Shown here: in pieces, positions 51,584 through 60,128 of the stretch
How the letters are laid out: every line of letters begins with the position of its first letter
Numbering within the stretch: the first letter of the stretch is position 1
Source: Archaeoglobus sp.
Lineage (GTDB): Archaea > Halobacteriota > Archaeoglobi > Archaeoglobales > Archaeoglobaceae
Direction: 5' to 3'
DNA: 64,000 nucleotides
Assembly: GCF_017656475.1 (NCBI RefSeq)
Contig: NZ_JACDNT010000007.1
Span: forward strand, 1 to 64,000
Made by a program: the position numbers and the translations under genes
The notes under the pieces: model-generated
What the model was told of the DNA's origin: nothing
The model's input: the letters and a program-made list of their open reading frames with translations, nothing else
Databases searched by the model: none

Positions 51584-52644
51584 GAAAGCTTCTGACAAGC
51601 AATGAAGCTGTAGCAGAAGCTGTGAAGCTGGCGAAACCTGACGTCATAGCAGCTTATCCAATAACCCCCCAATCACCCATCGTCGAGAAGCTTTCGGAGA
51701 TGGTTGAGAATGGGGAGCTTGATTCAAGATTTGTGAGGGTTGAGTCGGAGCACTCTGCAATGGGTGTTGTTATCGGTGCGGCAACAGCAGGAGCGAGAGT
51801 TTTTACCGCAACTTCAAGCCACGGTCTTGCGTACATGTACGAGATGTGCTGGTGGGCTGCTGGATCAAGATTGCCAATAGTGATGGCCTTGGCAGCGCGT
51901 TCAATAGGTGCGCCATGGAACATCCACGGTGATCACCTTGATCTAATTACCCTGCGCGATCTGGGATGGATAATCAGCGTTGCTGAGAACGCTCAGGAAG
52001 CATTTGACATGACCCTGAACGCATTTCTGCTGAGCGAAGAAGTCAATATCCCCGTTGCCGTTGCCATAGACGGCTTCACAATGAGTCATACCGCTGAGGT
52101 CGTTAACGTAAGGCAGGTTGATATCCCGCTGAGAAAACAGGCTTACAGAATACTGCCGGAGATGGAGGTTGCTTTGAACGCGGTAGCATTTGGCGATGCA
52201 AGAATGTTGGCGCGTTACGATCTCGCCAAAGATCTGGAAGAGTCAGCGAGTTCGATAGAGGAGAAATATGGTGGTCTGGTTGAGAGATACAGGCTTGAAG
52301 ATGCGGAGTACGCTGTTGTTGTGACAGGTGGATTGAGCGGAGATGTGAAAGATGCGGTTGACATGCTGAGAAAAGAGGGTGTTAAGATAGGTGTTATGAG
52401 GCTCAGGTTCATCAGACCCTTCCCCAGGAAAGCTGTTAAGGAACTCCCATCTCAGGTTCTGGTTGTAGATAGAGCAAATACGGATTTGAGGGGAGTCCTG
52501 TCGGTAGAGGTGGCTGCATGTGGAGTAGAGAACAAAAATGTTGTTGCGGGGATTGGAGGAAAATATCCGACGGTTGACGAGCTTTACTCATGCCTGAAAA
52601 GGTTTGTTGATGGTAAGCTTTCAGATGTGGAGTGGTTGATATGA
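51580..52644 (+). CDS. 2-oxoacid:ferredoxin oxidoreductase, alpha subunit
   Basis: 354 residues. AAYPITPQSPIVEKL near residue 22, RVESEHSAMGVVIGAATAG, and FIRPFPRKAV near the C-terminus. ATG 51580 overlaps the delta stop; a frame open from 51514 lacks family support. The sequence between these motifs departs from both classic pyruvate and 2-ketoisovalerate enzymes, so the substrate is not fixed. With the isobutyryl-type mutase in the window, a branched 2-oxoacid is attractive. Confidence 0.92.
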   Translation: MRKLLTSNEAVAEAVKLAKPDVIAAYPITPQSPIVEKLSEMVENGELDSRFVRVESEHSAMGVVIGAATAGARVFTATSSHGLAYMYEMCWWAAGSRLPIVMALAARSIGAPWNIHGDHLDLITLRDLGWIISVAENAQEAFDMTLNAFLLSEEVNIPVAVAIDGFTMSHTAEVVNVRQVDIPLRKQAYRILPEMEVALNAVAFGDARMLARYDLAKDLEESASSIEEKYGGLVERYRLEDAEYAVVVTGGLSGDVKDAVDMLRKEGVKIGVMRLRFIRPFPRKAVKELPSQVLVVDRANTDLRGVLSVEVAACGVENKNVVAGIGGKYPTVDELYSCLKRFVDGKLSDVEWLI

Positions 52645-53477
52645 TTCTGCCGGGAAACACAAGCTGTCAGGGATGCCCGATAGCGATGGCGATGAGATGC
52701 CTTGATGAAATTGAGAATCCAGTCCTAGTAATTCCTGCAGGCTGCTCTACAGTGATCGCAGGACTTCATCCGAAGTCTGCGATGAAATGTCCAGTTGTGC
52801 ACGTCCCTTTCGCCTCAACCCACTCAGTTGCATGCGGACTGAGTGAGGCTTACAGAAAGCTTGGTGTTGATACCACAGTCGTGGCGTGGATGGGTGATGG
52901 TGCTGCAGATATTGGCTTTGCGACTCTCAGCGCATCGGCAACGAGGAGAGATGACATTCTGACGGTTGTTGTTGACAACGAAGCTTACATGAACACCGGC
53001 ACCCAGGCGAGTCTAAGCACCTTCTGGAAAGCAAAGACAACAACCTCACCAAGAGGGAAGACTGAAGAAAAGAGGAATCTCGCGCTCGTGATGCTGGCAC
53101 ACAAGGTAGATTACGTGGCAACGGCTTCAGTTGGATACATTCGCGATTTGAGGAGGAAGTTCAGGACAGCAGGTAAAAAAGACGGTTTCAGGTTTATCCA
53201 CGTCCACACCCCATGTCCTCCGGGATGGAGATTTCCGAGCGAGAAAACGATTGAAGTTGCCAGAAAAGCAGTGATGAGCGGGGCATGGATACTCTGGGAA
53301 TACGACGGAAAGCTTAGAATTTCACCACCGAGCGAGAAGTACGCTGACAAGTCAAAGAGAATCCCGCTGAAGGATTACCTCAACCAGGGAAGATTCGCAC
53401 ATCTCAGCGAAGAAGACATACAGGAAATCGAGAGGAAGATAGACAAGGAGTGGGATTTGCTACTCAAATTTTCCTAA
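52641..53477 (+). CDS. 2-oxoacid:ferredoxin oxidoreductase, beta (TPP) subunit
   Basis: 278 residues. TPP/Mg motif WMGDGAADIG...VVDNEAYMNTGTQ, with SCQGCP and AGCSTV Cys for the proximal 4Fe-4S cluster. ATG 52641 overlaps the alpha stop. The 3' end overlaps convergent rlmE by 18 bases. Confidence 0.94.
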   Translation: MILPGNTSCQGCPIAMAMRCLDEIENPVLVIPAGCSTVIAGLHPKSAMKCPVVHVPFASTHSVACGLSEAYRKLGVDTTVVAWMGDGAADIGFATLSASATRRDDILTVVVDNEAYMNTGTQASLSTFWKAKTTTSPRGKTEEKRNLALVMLAHKVDYVATASVGYIRDLRRKFRTAGKKDGFRFIHVHTPCPPGWRFPSEKTIEVARKAVMSGAWILWEYDGKLRISPPSEKYADKSKRIPLKDYLNQGRFAHLSEEDIQEIERKIDKEWDLLLKFS

Positions 53478-54050
53478 ATTTTTCCTGAACCTTTTTCCAA
53501 TGAAATAAACTTCAGCACTCCTCTTTCTTGAAGCCTGGGGGCTATGGAACTTTTTGAACCTGAAATACGGTTTTAGTTCGTTGAAGAATCTCTGAATCTC
53601 CTCTCCCTGAAAAACCTTGACCACGAAATTTCCTCCAGGCTTTAAAACCTCCTTTGCAATATTGAAGCTTGCTCTGGCTAAGTCAATAGACCTCAGGTGG
53701 TCAATCGTCCACTTCCCGCTGATTTTCGGCGAGGCGTCGCTCATCACCACGTCATAGCTTGGAGATATTTCCCTTATTTTCTCAAGAGTTTCCGGGAGTG
53801 TTATGTCTCCGCGGATGAAGGATACGTTTTCAATAGGCTTCATAGGATTGAGGTCAACCGCAACAACGCTTGCACCAAGTAAGGCAGCAACCTGACTCCA
53901 CCCGCCCGGAGTAGCTCCGAGGTCAAGAACCAAATCCCCCTCTCTGATTAGCTTGAAGGTTCTGTTCATCTGGAGCAGCTTGTATGCTGCCCTGCTCCTG
54001 TATCCTTCCTTCTTGGCTCTCCAATAGTAGTAATCCTGTCTGTCCTTCAT
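53460..54050 (-). CDS. rlmE: rRNA 2'-O-ribose methyltransferase RlmE/FtsJ
   Basis: 196 residues. SAM site VLDLGATPGGWSQVAA and the K-D-K-E tetrad (Lys in RSRAAYKL, Asp in MSDASPK, Lys in VVKVFQG, Glu in SAEVYFI). Methylates 23S rRNA of the peptidyl-transferase centre in bacteria. Start overlaps the stop of the YjbQ gene. Confidence 0.95.
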   Translation of the reverse strand: MKDRQDYYYWRAKKEGYRSRAAYKLLQMNRTFKLIREGDLVLDLGATPGGWSQVAALLGASVVAVDLNPMKPIENVSFIRGDITLPETLEKIREISPSYDVVMSDASPKISGKWTIDHLRSIDLARASFNIAKEVLKPGGNFVVKVFQGEEIQRFFNELKPYFRFKKFHSPQASRKRSAEVYFIGKRFRKNLGKFE

Positions 54051-54424
54051 ATTGTCTTCACAACCACTCTCCTTGTTCTTGGCCCATCAAACTCCACAAA
54101 AAGAATCTTTTGCCAAGTTCCGAGAGCCAGCCTTCCGTTCTCGATGGGGATTACAGCAGAATTGCCGAGAATCGTGGCCTTGAGGTGAGCATCCGCATTG
54201 CTGTCTATTCTGTCATGCTTATACCCTTTCCCGAACGGTACCAGCTTTTCCATAAGCTGGAGAATATCTTCAAGCAAGCCCGATTCACCTTCATTTATAA
54301 CCAGAGAGGTTGTTGTGTGGGGCGTGTAGACTACAGCTAAATCCCCACCTTCAATACACTTCTCAACCTCTTTAGTTATGTCGATTATCTCAACTCTCCT
54401 AGTTGTTTTCAGAGTTATTTCCAT
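54047..54424 (-). CDS. YjbQ/UPF0047 family protein
   Basis: 125 residues. VVYTPHTTTSLVINEGE, HLKATILGNSAVIPIENGRLALGTWQKI and FVEFDGPRTRRVVV are diagnostic. Small trimeric beta protein; weak thiamin-phosphate-synthase activity is reported for relatives. Six bases downstream of the kinase gene. Confidence 0.92.
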   Translation of the reverse strand: MEITLKTTRRVEIIDITKEVEKCIEGGDLAVVYTPHTTTSLVINEGESGLLEDILQLMEKLVPFGKGYKHDRIDSNADAHLKATILGNSAVIPIENGRLALGTWQKILFVEFDGPRTRRVVVKTI

Positions 54425-54430
54425 ACCTAA

Positions 54431-55567
54431 TCACGGAAGTCTCAACATATATTCCTTCCCTTGCCCAATTCCGAACTCACCAAGAGCGATTCTGTCAAAG
54501 TCGGTGTGTCTGGTTTCAATCACTAATCCGTCTTCCCTCAAATCCTTCACGACACCCAGTCCGAGGTACCTTTCCTCTTTGTAAACTCCAACCACTAGCC
54601 CTCTAATCTCCTCTTCAGAAACCAGATAGATGTCCTCAACCTCGTAGAGCATCTTTAAAGATTTGAGTATGCTGCTGTCAACTTCAGCCTTCTCCTCTGT
54701 TATTATGACCAGAAAGTCGTCTCCCCTTCTTACCTCTTTAACCCTCACTTCGAGCACTTCCTCTATGAAATCCTTGACAATGCGCTTTCCGCTGAAGAAT
54801 CTCCCTGAAACCTTTGACCTGCCAACCACAACGACTTTAGAGCCTTCAAGTTCTTTCTTGTACTTTTCCATCCTTATTTTAGCCCTCTCCTCCCTGCTTC
54901 TCTCCACAACTTCCCCACTCTCGACCCTGTATACATCCCAGCCTTCCGGCTTTGTCTCATCAAAGGAAGCAACTATGTCCGGGCTGATTATCTCAAGTTT
55001 GGCGAGCTTGTAGTCCAAAGCCCTCTCTCCCCTTACCCACCCGGTTGTGTTCACTATCTTCCTTCCCTCGAGCTTTTTCAGCTCTTTCCAGAGCCTTGCA
55101 ACTCCCCTAATGCATTTAGCCTCCCTTCCCATCGGCGAAATAACTCCAACAAAGTAGCCGTTGACGTACTCTGCCTGCGAGAGATTCACGCAGTTTTTGG
55201 CAAACCCGTATCCCATCGCTCCTGGATGTAGAAGCTCGGACTGGCCGATGTCAAGGTCGAGGATGTAGCATCCTCCTGCCTTATTTGCCAGAAATGTCGC
55301 CAGAGTGCTCTTTCCCACATCCACTCCACCGTAGAGGAAAAGAACCTCCCAGTCCATTTTTGCAAGCTTCTTCCATGATTCTGGAATTGTGCAACCCTCA
55401 ACTACTCTGTAATCACCCTCAACAGCAATCTCGCAGTCCTCCAGACAGTAAATCGGAACGAACTTTTCAGTAAAAAATTCGGAAATGGAGGCTCCGCAGA
55501 CCTCCGCTTTCCCTTTTATCCTTACCTTTCCCTTAGCTATTACAGTTTTGCCCTTCTCAACCCTCAT
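54431..55567 (-). CDS. Clp1/Grc3-type polynucleotide 5'-hydroxyl kinase
   Basis: 378 residues. N-terminal beta domain, P-loop LYGGVDVGKSTLATFLAN near residue 78, LDLDIGQSELLHPGAMG, and VNTTGWVRGERALDY. Phosphorylates RNA (or DNA) 5' ends; archaeal homologues of human Clp1 act on RNA. Operon with RlmE fits an RNA-processing role. Confidence 0.9.
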   Translation of the reverse strand: MRVEKGKTVIAKGKVRIKGKAEVCGASISEFFTEKFVPIYCLEDCEIAVEGDYRVVEGCTIPESWKKLAKMDWEVLFLYGGVDVGKSTLATFLANKAGGCYILDLDIGQSELLHPGAMGYGFAKNCVNLSQAEYVNGYFVGVISPMGREAKCIRGVARLWKELKKLEGRKIVNTTGWVRGERALDYKLAKLEIISPDIVASFDETKPEGWDVYRVESGEVVERSREERAKIRMEKYKKELEGSKVVVVGRSKVSGRFFSGKRIVKDFIEEVLEVRVKEVRRGDDFLVIITEEKAEVDSSILKSLKMLYEVEDIYLVSEEEIRGLVVGVYKEERYLGLGVVKDLREDGLVIETRHTDFDRIALGEFGIGQGKEYMLRLP

Positions 55568-56480
55568 TCTCAGTTGTGTTGAAGGATATCTGCCATGTTA
55601 GAATGTTTGGCCTTGCATTAACAACCCTCGTGAAGTCCTTGTCCTCCATTATTGCAATACTCAGCCCATCTCCGAAGTTGTGAACTTTGTAGTACTCAAA
55701 GTTCTTCTCCGACTCATTCATTCCCCCGAAGAAGTAGTTGCCCTCGAAGTGCATGGCCCAGACCTTCTCGTAGCTGCTGTTGTTGAAGTTGTACCTATAT
55801 CCCTCAAAGAAGAAGTCTGCCGGGCTCTCGTTTCCGATTTTTATCCACTGCTTCACAACATCTCCGTATGCGAAAAATGCGTAGGCGAAGCTTCCATTTA
55901 TGCGGGATAGGTAGCTGTAACTCCTGTTTCCAAAGCTCGGATATTTCCCCTCCACCGTATCAACGGCCTTCTCCACAATGGGTTTGTAGCCAACCACCAG
56001 AGGAGAGAGCTCGCCCACAAGGGCAATTCCGGGCTTTCTGAGCTTCAAGGTAAAGTTCCCGTGCTGAATTTCATCTTCCTCAGCAAAATAAATCTTACTC
56101 ATTCTTGCATCCACAAAGTAAAGGGGCACAGCTTCCCCAAAATCAGCTATCATCACCTGTGAAATCCCTCCAGTAACCTCAAGAACCTGTCTGCTGAATA
56201 TGGCTGGAATCAGCAGCTTATTAAGGTCGGAAGTTACCATCTTCGCAATAGGGTCGTCTTTCCCCAGCTTGGAGGTGTAGGAGAGGTTGTAATACTGAAT
56301 GTAAACCGCGTCGGCAGGAGTCCAGTTTACGTACTCTCGAAAGTCATCGAGTCTGTAAACAACCTCTCTCTGCTCTGCACTCCCACCACGAAGCATGTAC
56401 GCAAATACCGATCCGATCATGATCAGAGCGAGAAGTAAAGCGAGCAGTCTTGCTGATTTTCTTTCCATCTGTTTGGCCAT
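55557..56480 (-). CDS. membrane-anchored extracellular glycoprotein, unknown
   Basis: About 307 residues. One N-terminal span, ARLLALLLALIMIGSVFAYML, then an entirely extracytoplasmic domain with many NxS/T sites (NLS, NFT, NRS, NGS, NSS, NES, NTT), typical of an archaeal envelope glycoprotein. No sorting signal at the C-terminus. ATG 56480 preferred over 56519. It overlaps the kinase start by 11 bases. Confidence 0.75.
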   Translation of the reverse strand: MAKQMERKSARLLALLLALIMIGSVFAYMLRGGSAEQREVVYRLDDFREYVNWTPADAVYIQYYNLSYTSKLGKDDPIAKMVTSDLNKLLIPAIFSRQVLEVTGGISQVMIADFGEAVPLYFVDARMSKIYFAEEDEIQHGNFTLKLRKPGIALVGELSPLVVGYKPIVEKAVDTVEGKYPSFGNRSYSYLSRINGSFAYAFFAYGDVVKQWIKIGNESPADFFFEGYRYNFNNSSYEKVWAMHFEGNYFFGGMNESEKNFEYYKVHNFGDGLSIAIMEDKDFTRVVNARPNILTWQISFNTTENEG

Positions 56481-56555
56481 GCAAAAACGTTTCAGTATGG
56501 CAGATAAAACTTTCTTCACAACAACTTTTTTAACATCTCCAGAAAACGAAATCTA

Positions 56556-57836
56556 ATGATTCTTACGAGGAATCCAGAAGAAGCAAAGGAAATGCTCGTT
56601 TCCAAGGTTATTGACGGGAAAACCTGCAGCTCAAGGTTTGGCGATTACAGACTGGCAAGGCCGACAATGGTTGTGGTTGAAGAGCCTAATCCATTCGGTT
56701 TTGAGTTCGATTACGATGTCTGTGGGGAGAAGTATAGCGAAAGACTGTCAATGAGCATAGAAAACGCAGCTGAGAAGCTTAGAAAGTCTCCCCACACAAG
56801 GAGAGTCTCCATACCGCTCTGGTATCCGAAAGACCATCTCTGCAGGAATCCCGCAGCAATTACGGAAATCTCATTCATTTTCCATGAGAAGCTCCACCTC
56901 ACAGCCTTTGTCAGGTCAATGGAGTGTCTGAGCTATTTCGAGCACAACTTTGACTTCCTTGTTGAAACTCTCGAAAAGCTCTCGAAGAAAACTGGTTTGG
57001 AGGAGGGAAGTGTCGGAATGCTGATAACCATCCCCCACTTCTACGAGAGGGATTTAGACAAGGCCTCATCTTTTGCCGGAAAGTTAAAGGAGTTTTACGG
57101 TTATCATGAGTTGGGAGCGCACCTTGTAGAAGACTACATTTCTTCAGCATGGCATTTAGCACTTGAGACAATTTACAATAAAGGCAAGAAAAAGAGAACT
57201 GAATGGGGAGATATTTTTGAGGGGCAGCAGGAAAGTCTTTTCGTTCACAGGCTTTTTATTGAGGTGCAAAATCCTGAAGAAAACAAGCTTCACGACAAAG
57301 CCCCTTTCACGGAAAAATACGGGATTGAGTACGCCCACGATTACATAATGTACGCCGCAAAGCTTGATGGAGAGGTTAGGGAGAGAATTCTGAAGGAAGG
57401 GGAGGAGTACACCTATGCAGAGAGAGCGAGGTACTGCGAGAGGGATGATGTGAAGGTAGACCAGTTGTTCAAAGTTATCGAGAAGCTGAAAGAGAACTCT
57501 TGCAGGAGGGACTGCTACGTTGGAATTTCCAGGCCGTGGGATTTGCTTGGCGATGAACCACCGTGTTTGAGAGGTTATCAGTTCTCGAAGTACGGAAATG
57601 ACCTGATAGGGACGTTCTACATGAGGTCCAACGATGCCTATGGTGCGATGCATGCGAATATGTACGCATTCGCCTTGCTGACGAAGTACGTTGCTGAGCT
57701 GACAGGCTTTGAATCTTACAGGTACAACCACTTCGCACTCGATGCCCATATATATGCCGAATTCATCGATGCGGTTAGAGAGATACTCTATCCGGAATCT
57801 CCAAGCTATCTAGACAAGGTTTCGGGGAAGGGTTAA
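56556..57836 (+). CDS. thymidylate-synthase-like protein with tandem ThyA folds
   Basis: 426 residues. The C-terminal half (about 285-410) has the ThyA order: VDQLFKVIEKLKENSCRR, SRPWDLLGDEPPCLRGYQF with catalytic-type Cys337, FYMRSND (like YQRSAD), HANMYAFALLTKYVAELTG and DAHIY. The usual PPCH His is Leu. The N-terminal half (about 55-165) repeats the pattern: LRKSPHTRRVSIPLWYPKD, NPAAITEISFIF (Cys lost), AFVRSMECL, ETLEKLSKKTGLEEG. It looks like an internal duplication with one decayed site. Could be the cell's dTMP synthase or a related methyl/hydroxymethyl transferase. First gene of the archaeosortase operon. Confidence 0.75.
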   Translation: MILTRNPEEAKEMLVSKVIDGKTCSSRFGDYRLARPTMVVVEEPNPFGFEFDYDVCGEKYSERLSMSIENAAEKLRKSPHTRRVSIPLWYPKDHLCRNPAAITEISFIFHEKLHLTAFVRSMECLSYFEHNFDFLVETLEKLSKKTGLEEGSVGMLITIPHFYERDLDKASSFAGKLKEFYGYHELGAHLVEDYISSAWHLALETIYNKGKKKRTEWGDIFEGQQESLFVHRLFIEVQNPEENKLHDKAPFTEKYGIEYAHDYIMYAAKLDGEVRERILKEGEEYTYAERARYCERDDVKVDQLFKVIEKLKENSCRRDCYVGISRPWDLLGDEPPCLRGYQFSKYGNDLIGTFYMRSNDAYGAMHANMYAFALLTKYVAELTGFESYRYNHFALDAHIYAEFIDAVREILYPESPSYLDKVSGKG

Positions 57837-57861
57837 AAACAGCAGGAATGCGGGAGAAACA

Positions 57862-58608
57862 ATGCTCGCGGAATTGATTTCAGCGGTATCTCTGATTCCA
57901 ATGCTCGTTTACGTGAAAACACGCAGAAGTTTTGCCGGCTTTCTGGGCTGGACACTCTTTTCCATTGCCTGCCTCGTAAAGGTTCCTGACTACCTGTCTT
58001 CAGCGGATTACTACAACACGACCATTTTCTTTCTGGCCTACGTCTTTTTCCTCTACATGTCAATCAGAATTCTGATGGCAAATTCCCAAACGTTTGTTGA
58101 CGTTACAGCCTTCTCAGCTCTCGCGTTCATCGTTTACTTCCCCTTCGCCTTCACACCTCTCGGAGATGTGCTGATTGACCTAACTGCATTTTTAACTGCC
58201 TCTCTCGCAAATTTGCTCGGTTACGGCATTGCGAAAGACGGTGCCAATTTATGTCTGAACGGAAAGAGTGTACAAATCATTCTCGCCTGCACAGCAATCG
58301 AGAGCATGGCTCTTTTTACAGGCGCAACGCTGGGCATAAGAGCAGACATTTCGAGGAAAATCAAGGCTTTTCTGATATCCGTTCCAGTCATTTATGTCCT
58401 CAATCTATTCAGAAATGTTTTTGTGACAGTTTCATTCGCTTACAACTGGTTTGGGGATAACAGCTTTTACATAGCCCACAACGTCATATCGAAGATAGGA
58501 TCAACTATGGCTCTGGTTCTCATCGCCTACGGTGTTTTCAAGCTGCTCCCAGAACTGGCAGACTTAATATACTCTCTCAAAGACGAACTTGCAGGTGGTG
58601 GCAGATGA
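57862..58608 (+). CDS. artA: archaeosortase
   Basis: 248 residues, about seven membrane spans. The exosortase/archaeosortase triad is visible: Cys143 in ILACTAIESMA, Arg184 in NLFRNVFVT and His206 in YIAHNVISK. Removes C-terminal sorting tails (PGF-CTERM type) and passes proteins to a lipid anchor. The next two genes make archaetidylserine and archaetidylethanolamine, matching the link shown in Haloferax. No PGF-CTERM substrate was found in the window. Confidence 0.9.
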   Translation: MLAELISAVSLIPMLVYVKTRRSFAGFLGWTLFSIACLVKVPDYLSSADYYNTTIFFLAYVFFLYMSIRILMANSQTFVDVTAFSALAFIVYFPFAFTPLGDVLIDLTAFLTASLANLLGYGIAKDGANLCLNGKSVQIILACTAIESMALFTGATLGIRADISRKIKAFLISVPVIYVLNLFRNVFVTVSFAYNWFGDNSFYIAHNVISKIGSTMALVLIAYGVFKLLPELADLIYSLKDELAGGGR

Positions 58609-59201
58609 TAGAGAGAAGCGGGTATGGTATCATCGTTGCATCTCTACTTTTGTCAGCGGCATCCTATCTGCTCCACCCAATAATCTCGGCTTTCTTCATC
58701 GCATTCGCACTCTTCACCGCTTACTTTTTCAGAGATCCTGAGAGAAAAGTAGGTGAGGGGGTTGTTTCTCCGGCTGACGGGAAGATAGATTTCATTGAGG
58801 AAAGGAGGCTGGAGATATTCATGTCCCCCTTCGACTGTCACGTAAACAGGGCGCCATGGAACGGTAGGATTTTGTCAGTCAAGTTCATTGAAGGAAGCAC
58901 ACCTCCGGCATTCATCAGGAAAAGAGGAGTTAGAACCAATGAGATACTGATTGAATCGGAAGATGGTGTGTTCAGGGTTCTGCAGATGGCAGGAATATTT
59001 GCGAGAAGGATCGTTAGCTACGTCAAAGAGGGGGATGAGGTGATGAAGGGGCAGAAAATAGGGATGATAAGATTCGGTTCGAGAGTTGTTCTTGAAATTC
59101 CGGAAGGATTTCGGTTTGTCAGAAAGGTTGGCGAAAAGGTTAAAGCTGGTGAAACCGTTGCCTTGAAGGATGAGAGTATTCAAAGAAGTCAGCCTCGCTG
59201 A
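58605..59201 (+). CDS. archaetidylserine decarboxylase (PSD-A type)
   Basis: 198 residues. Two N-terminal spans, then FFRDPERKVGEGVVSPADGKI, IFMSPFDCHVNRAPWNG and AGIFARRIVSYV; self-cleavage to a pyruvoyl enzyme is expected at the Ser of IRFGSRV near residue 160. Makes archaetidylethanolamine. Start overlaps artA, end overlaps the synthase gene by 32 bases. Confidence 0.9.
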   Translation: MIERSGYGIIVASLLLSAASYLLHPIISAFFIAFALFTAYFFRDPERKVGEGVVSPADGKIDFIEERRLEIFMSPFDCHVNRAPWNGRILSVKFIEGSTPPAFIRKRGVRTNEILIESEDGVFRVLQMAGIFARRIVSYVKEGDEVMKGQKIGMIRFGSRVVLEIPEGFRFVRKVGEKVKAGETVALKDESIQRSQPR

Positions 59202-59835
59202 CTCACTTTCAGTGCTCAATGCTCTCTTTGGCTTTACTGCCGTCACCTACCTGCTTCTTTACGGTATAAGAATTGAGGCCTTCGTCATGTTTTACATCTC
59301 AACCTTTGCAGATGGGATGGATGGTTTCGTGGCGAAAAAGACCGAGAAGAGCCCTTTTGGTAAGGAGCTTGACTCTCTTGCAGACTCCATCTCCTTTGGT
59401 CTGTTTCCTGCAGCCCTTCTTGTCAAGTATGACTCGAACCTTTTTCCCTATGCCTCCCTTTTTCTCGCCTTTTCCCTACTCAGGCTCGCAAGGTTCAACG
59501 TGCTGAACGTGAGTGATTTTCTTGGCGTTCCAACACTGGTCAGCGCACTTGTGGTGACATCACTCGTGAGGGTTGACGCAAACATCACTCTTGTAATCTT
59601 CATTACAATTCTTCTGTCCTTTCTGATGATATGCGATGTCAGGTATCCGAGAGTAAAGGATGCTCTGGCTTTGGCTGTTGTTGGTTTGGTGCTGATCTCA
59701 GCAATCTTTTTCACGGAAATGTGCTACGCCATTCTTCTTTTGAGTGCGGTTTATATTATATTGCCGATACTAAATGAGGGGGTGAGATTCTGGAGGGAAA
59801 GGAGATTGAAGAAGCTGCTTTCGAAGCAGGAATAA
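59170..59835 (+). CDS. archaetidylserine synthase (CDP-alcohol phosphatidyltransferase)
   Basis: 221 residues, six or so spans. The CDP-alcohol transferase signature is FADGMDGFVAKKTEKSPFGK with ELDSLADS following. Condenses CDP-archaeol (from CarS at 1544-2083) with serine. Part of the artA operon. Confidence 0.92.
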   Translation: MRVFKEVSLADSLSVLNALFGFTAVTYLLLYGIRIEAFVMFYISTFADGMDGFVAKKTEKSPFGKELDSLADSISFGLFPAALLVKYDSNLFPYASLFLAFSLLRLARFNVLNVSDFLGVPTLVSALVVTSLVRVDANITLVIFITILLSFLMICDVRYPRVKDALALAVVGLVLISAIFFTEMCYAILLLSAVYIILPILNEGVRFWRERRLKKLLSKQE

Positions 59836-60125
59836 AGCTGGGAGCCCTCTTCCACCAATTCATAGGTGCTCCAGTTGCGGAGAGGAATGCGGAAATCCTT
59901 GAGAAAGCCATTCAGAGCTGCGTTCTTCTCCAGCCTTATGTTGTCGATGCTGAAGTTAGGATAGATCGGGAGAAGCTGAAAAATGTGTCGGCTTTCGGCT
60001 ACACATCTCTAATGCCAGACATGCTTTTCGCGAGGGTGAGGGTTAGAGTTGAAAATGCGGAGGTCGTGGCTGTTCTGGAGTGGGATGAGGAGCTTGGCTA
60101 TCCGCTCATGAGGCTTGAGCGATAA
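59787..60125 (+). CDS. mptD: archaeal dihydroneopterin aldolase MptD, non-canonical start
   Basis: 112 residues, missed by ATG/GTG/TTG rules. The protein reads LEGKEIEEAAFEAGIKLGAL, FHQFIGAP, LEKAIQSCVLLQPYVVDAEV and ends ELGYPLMRLER, as in archaeal MptD (about 115 residues). In frame after the upstream TGA the only early candidate starts are ATT 59787 and CTG 59790, behind GGGGGTGAG. It overlaps the synthase gene by 49 bases in another frame. MptD forms the 6-hydroxymethyl pterin for tetrahydromethanopterin. A frameshifted assembly error is the alternative explanation. Confidence 0.82.
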   Translation: MLEGKEIEEAAFEAGIKLGALFHQFIGAPVAERNAEILEKAIQSCVLLQPYVVDAEVRIDREKLKNVSAFGYTSLMPDMLFARVRVRVENAEVVAVLEWDEELGYPLMRLER

Positions 60126-60128
60126 AGC

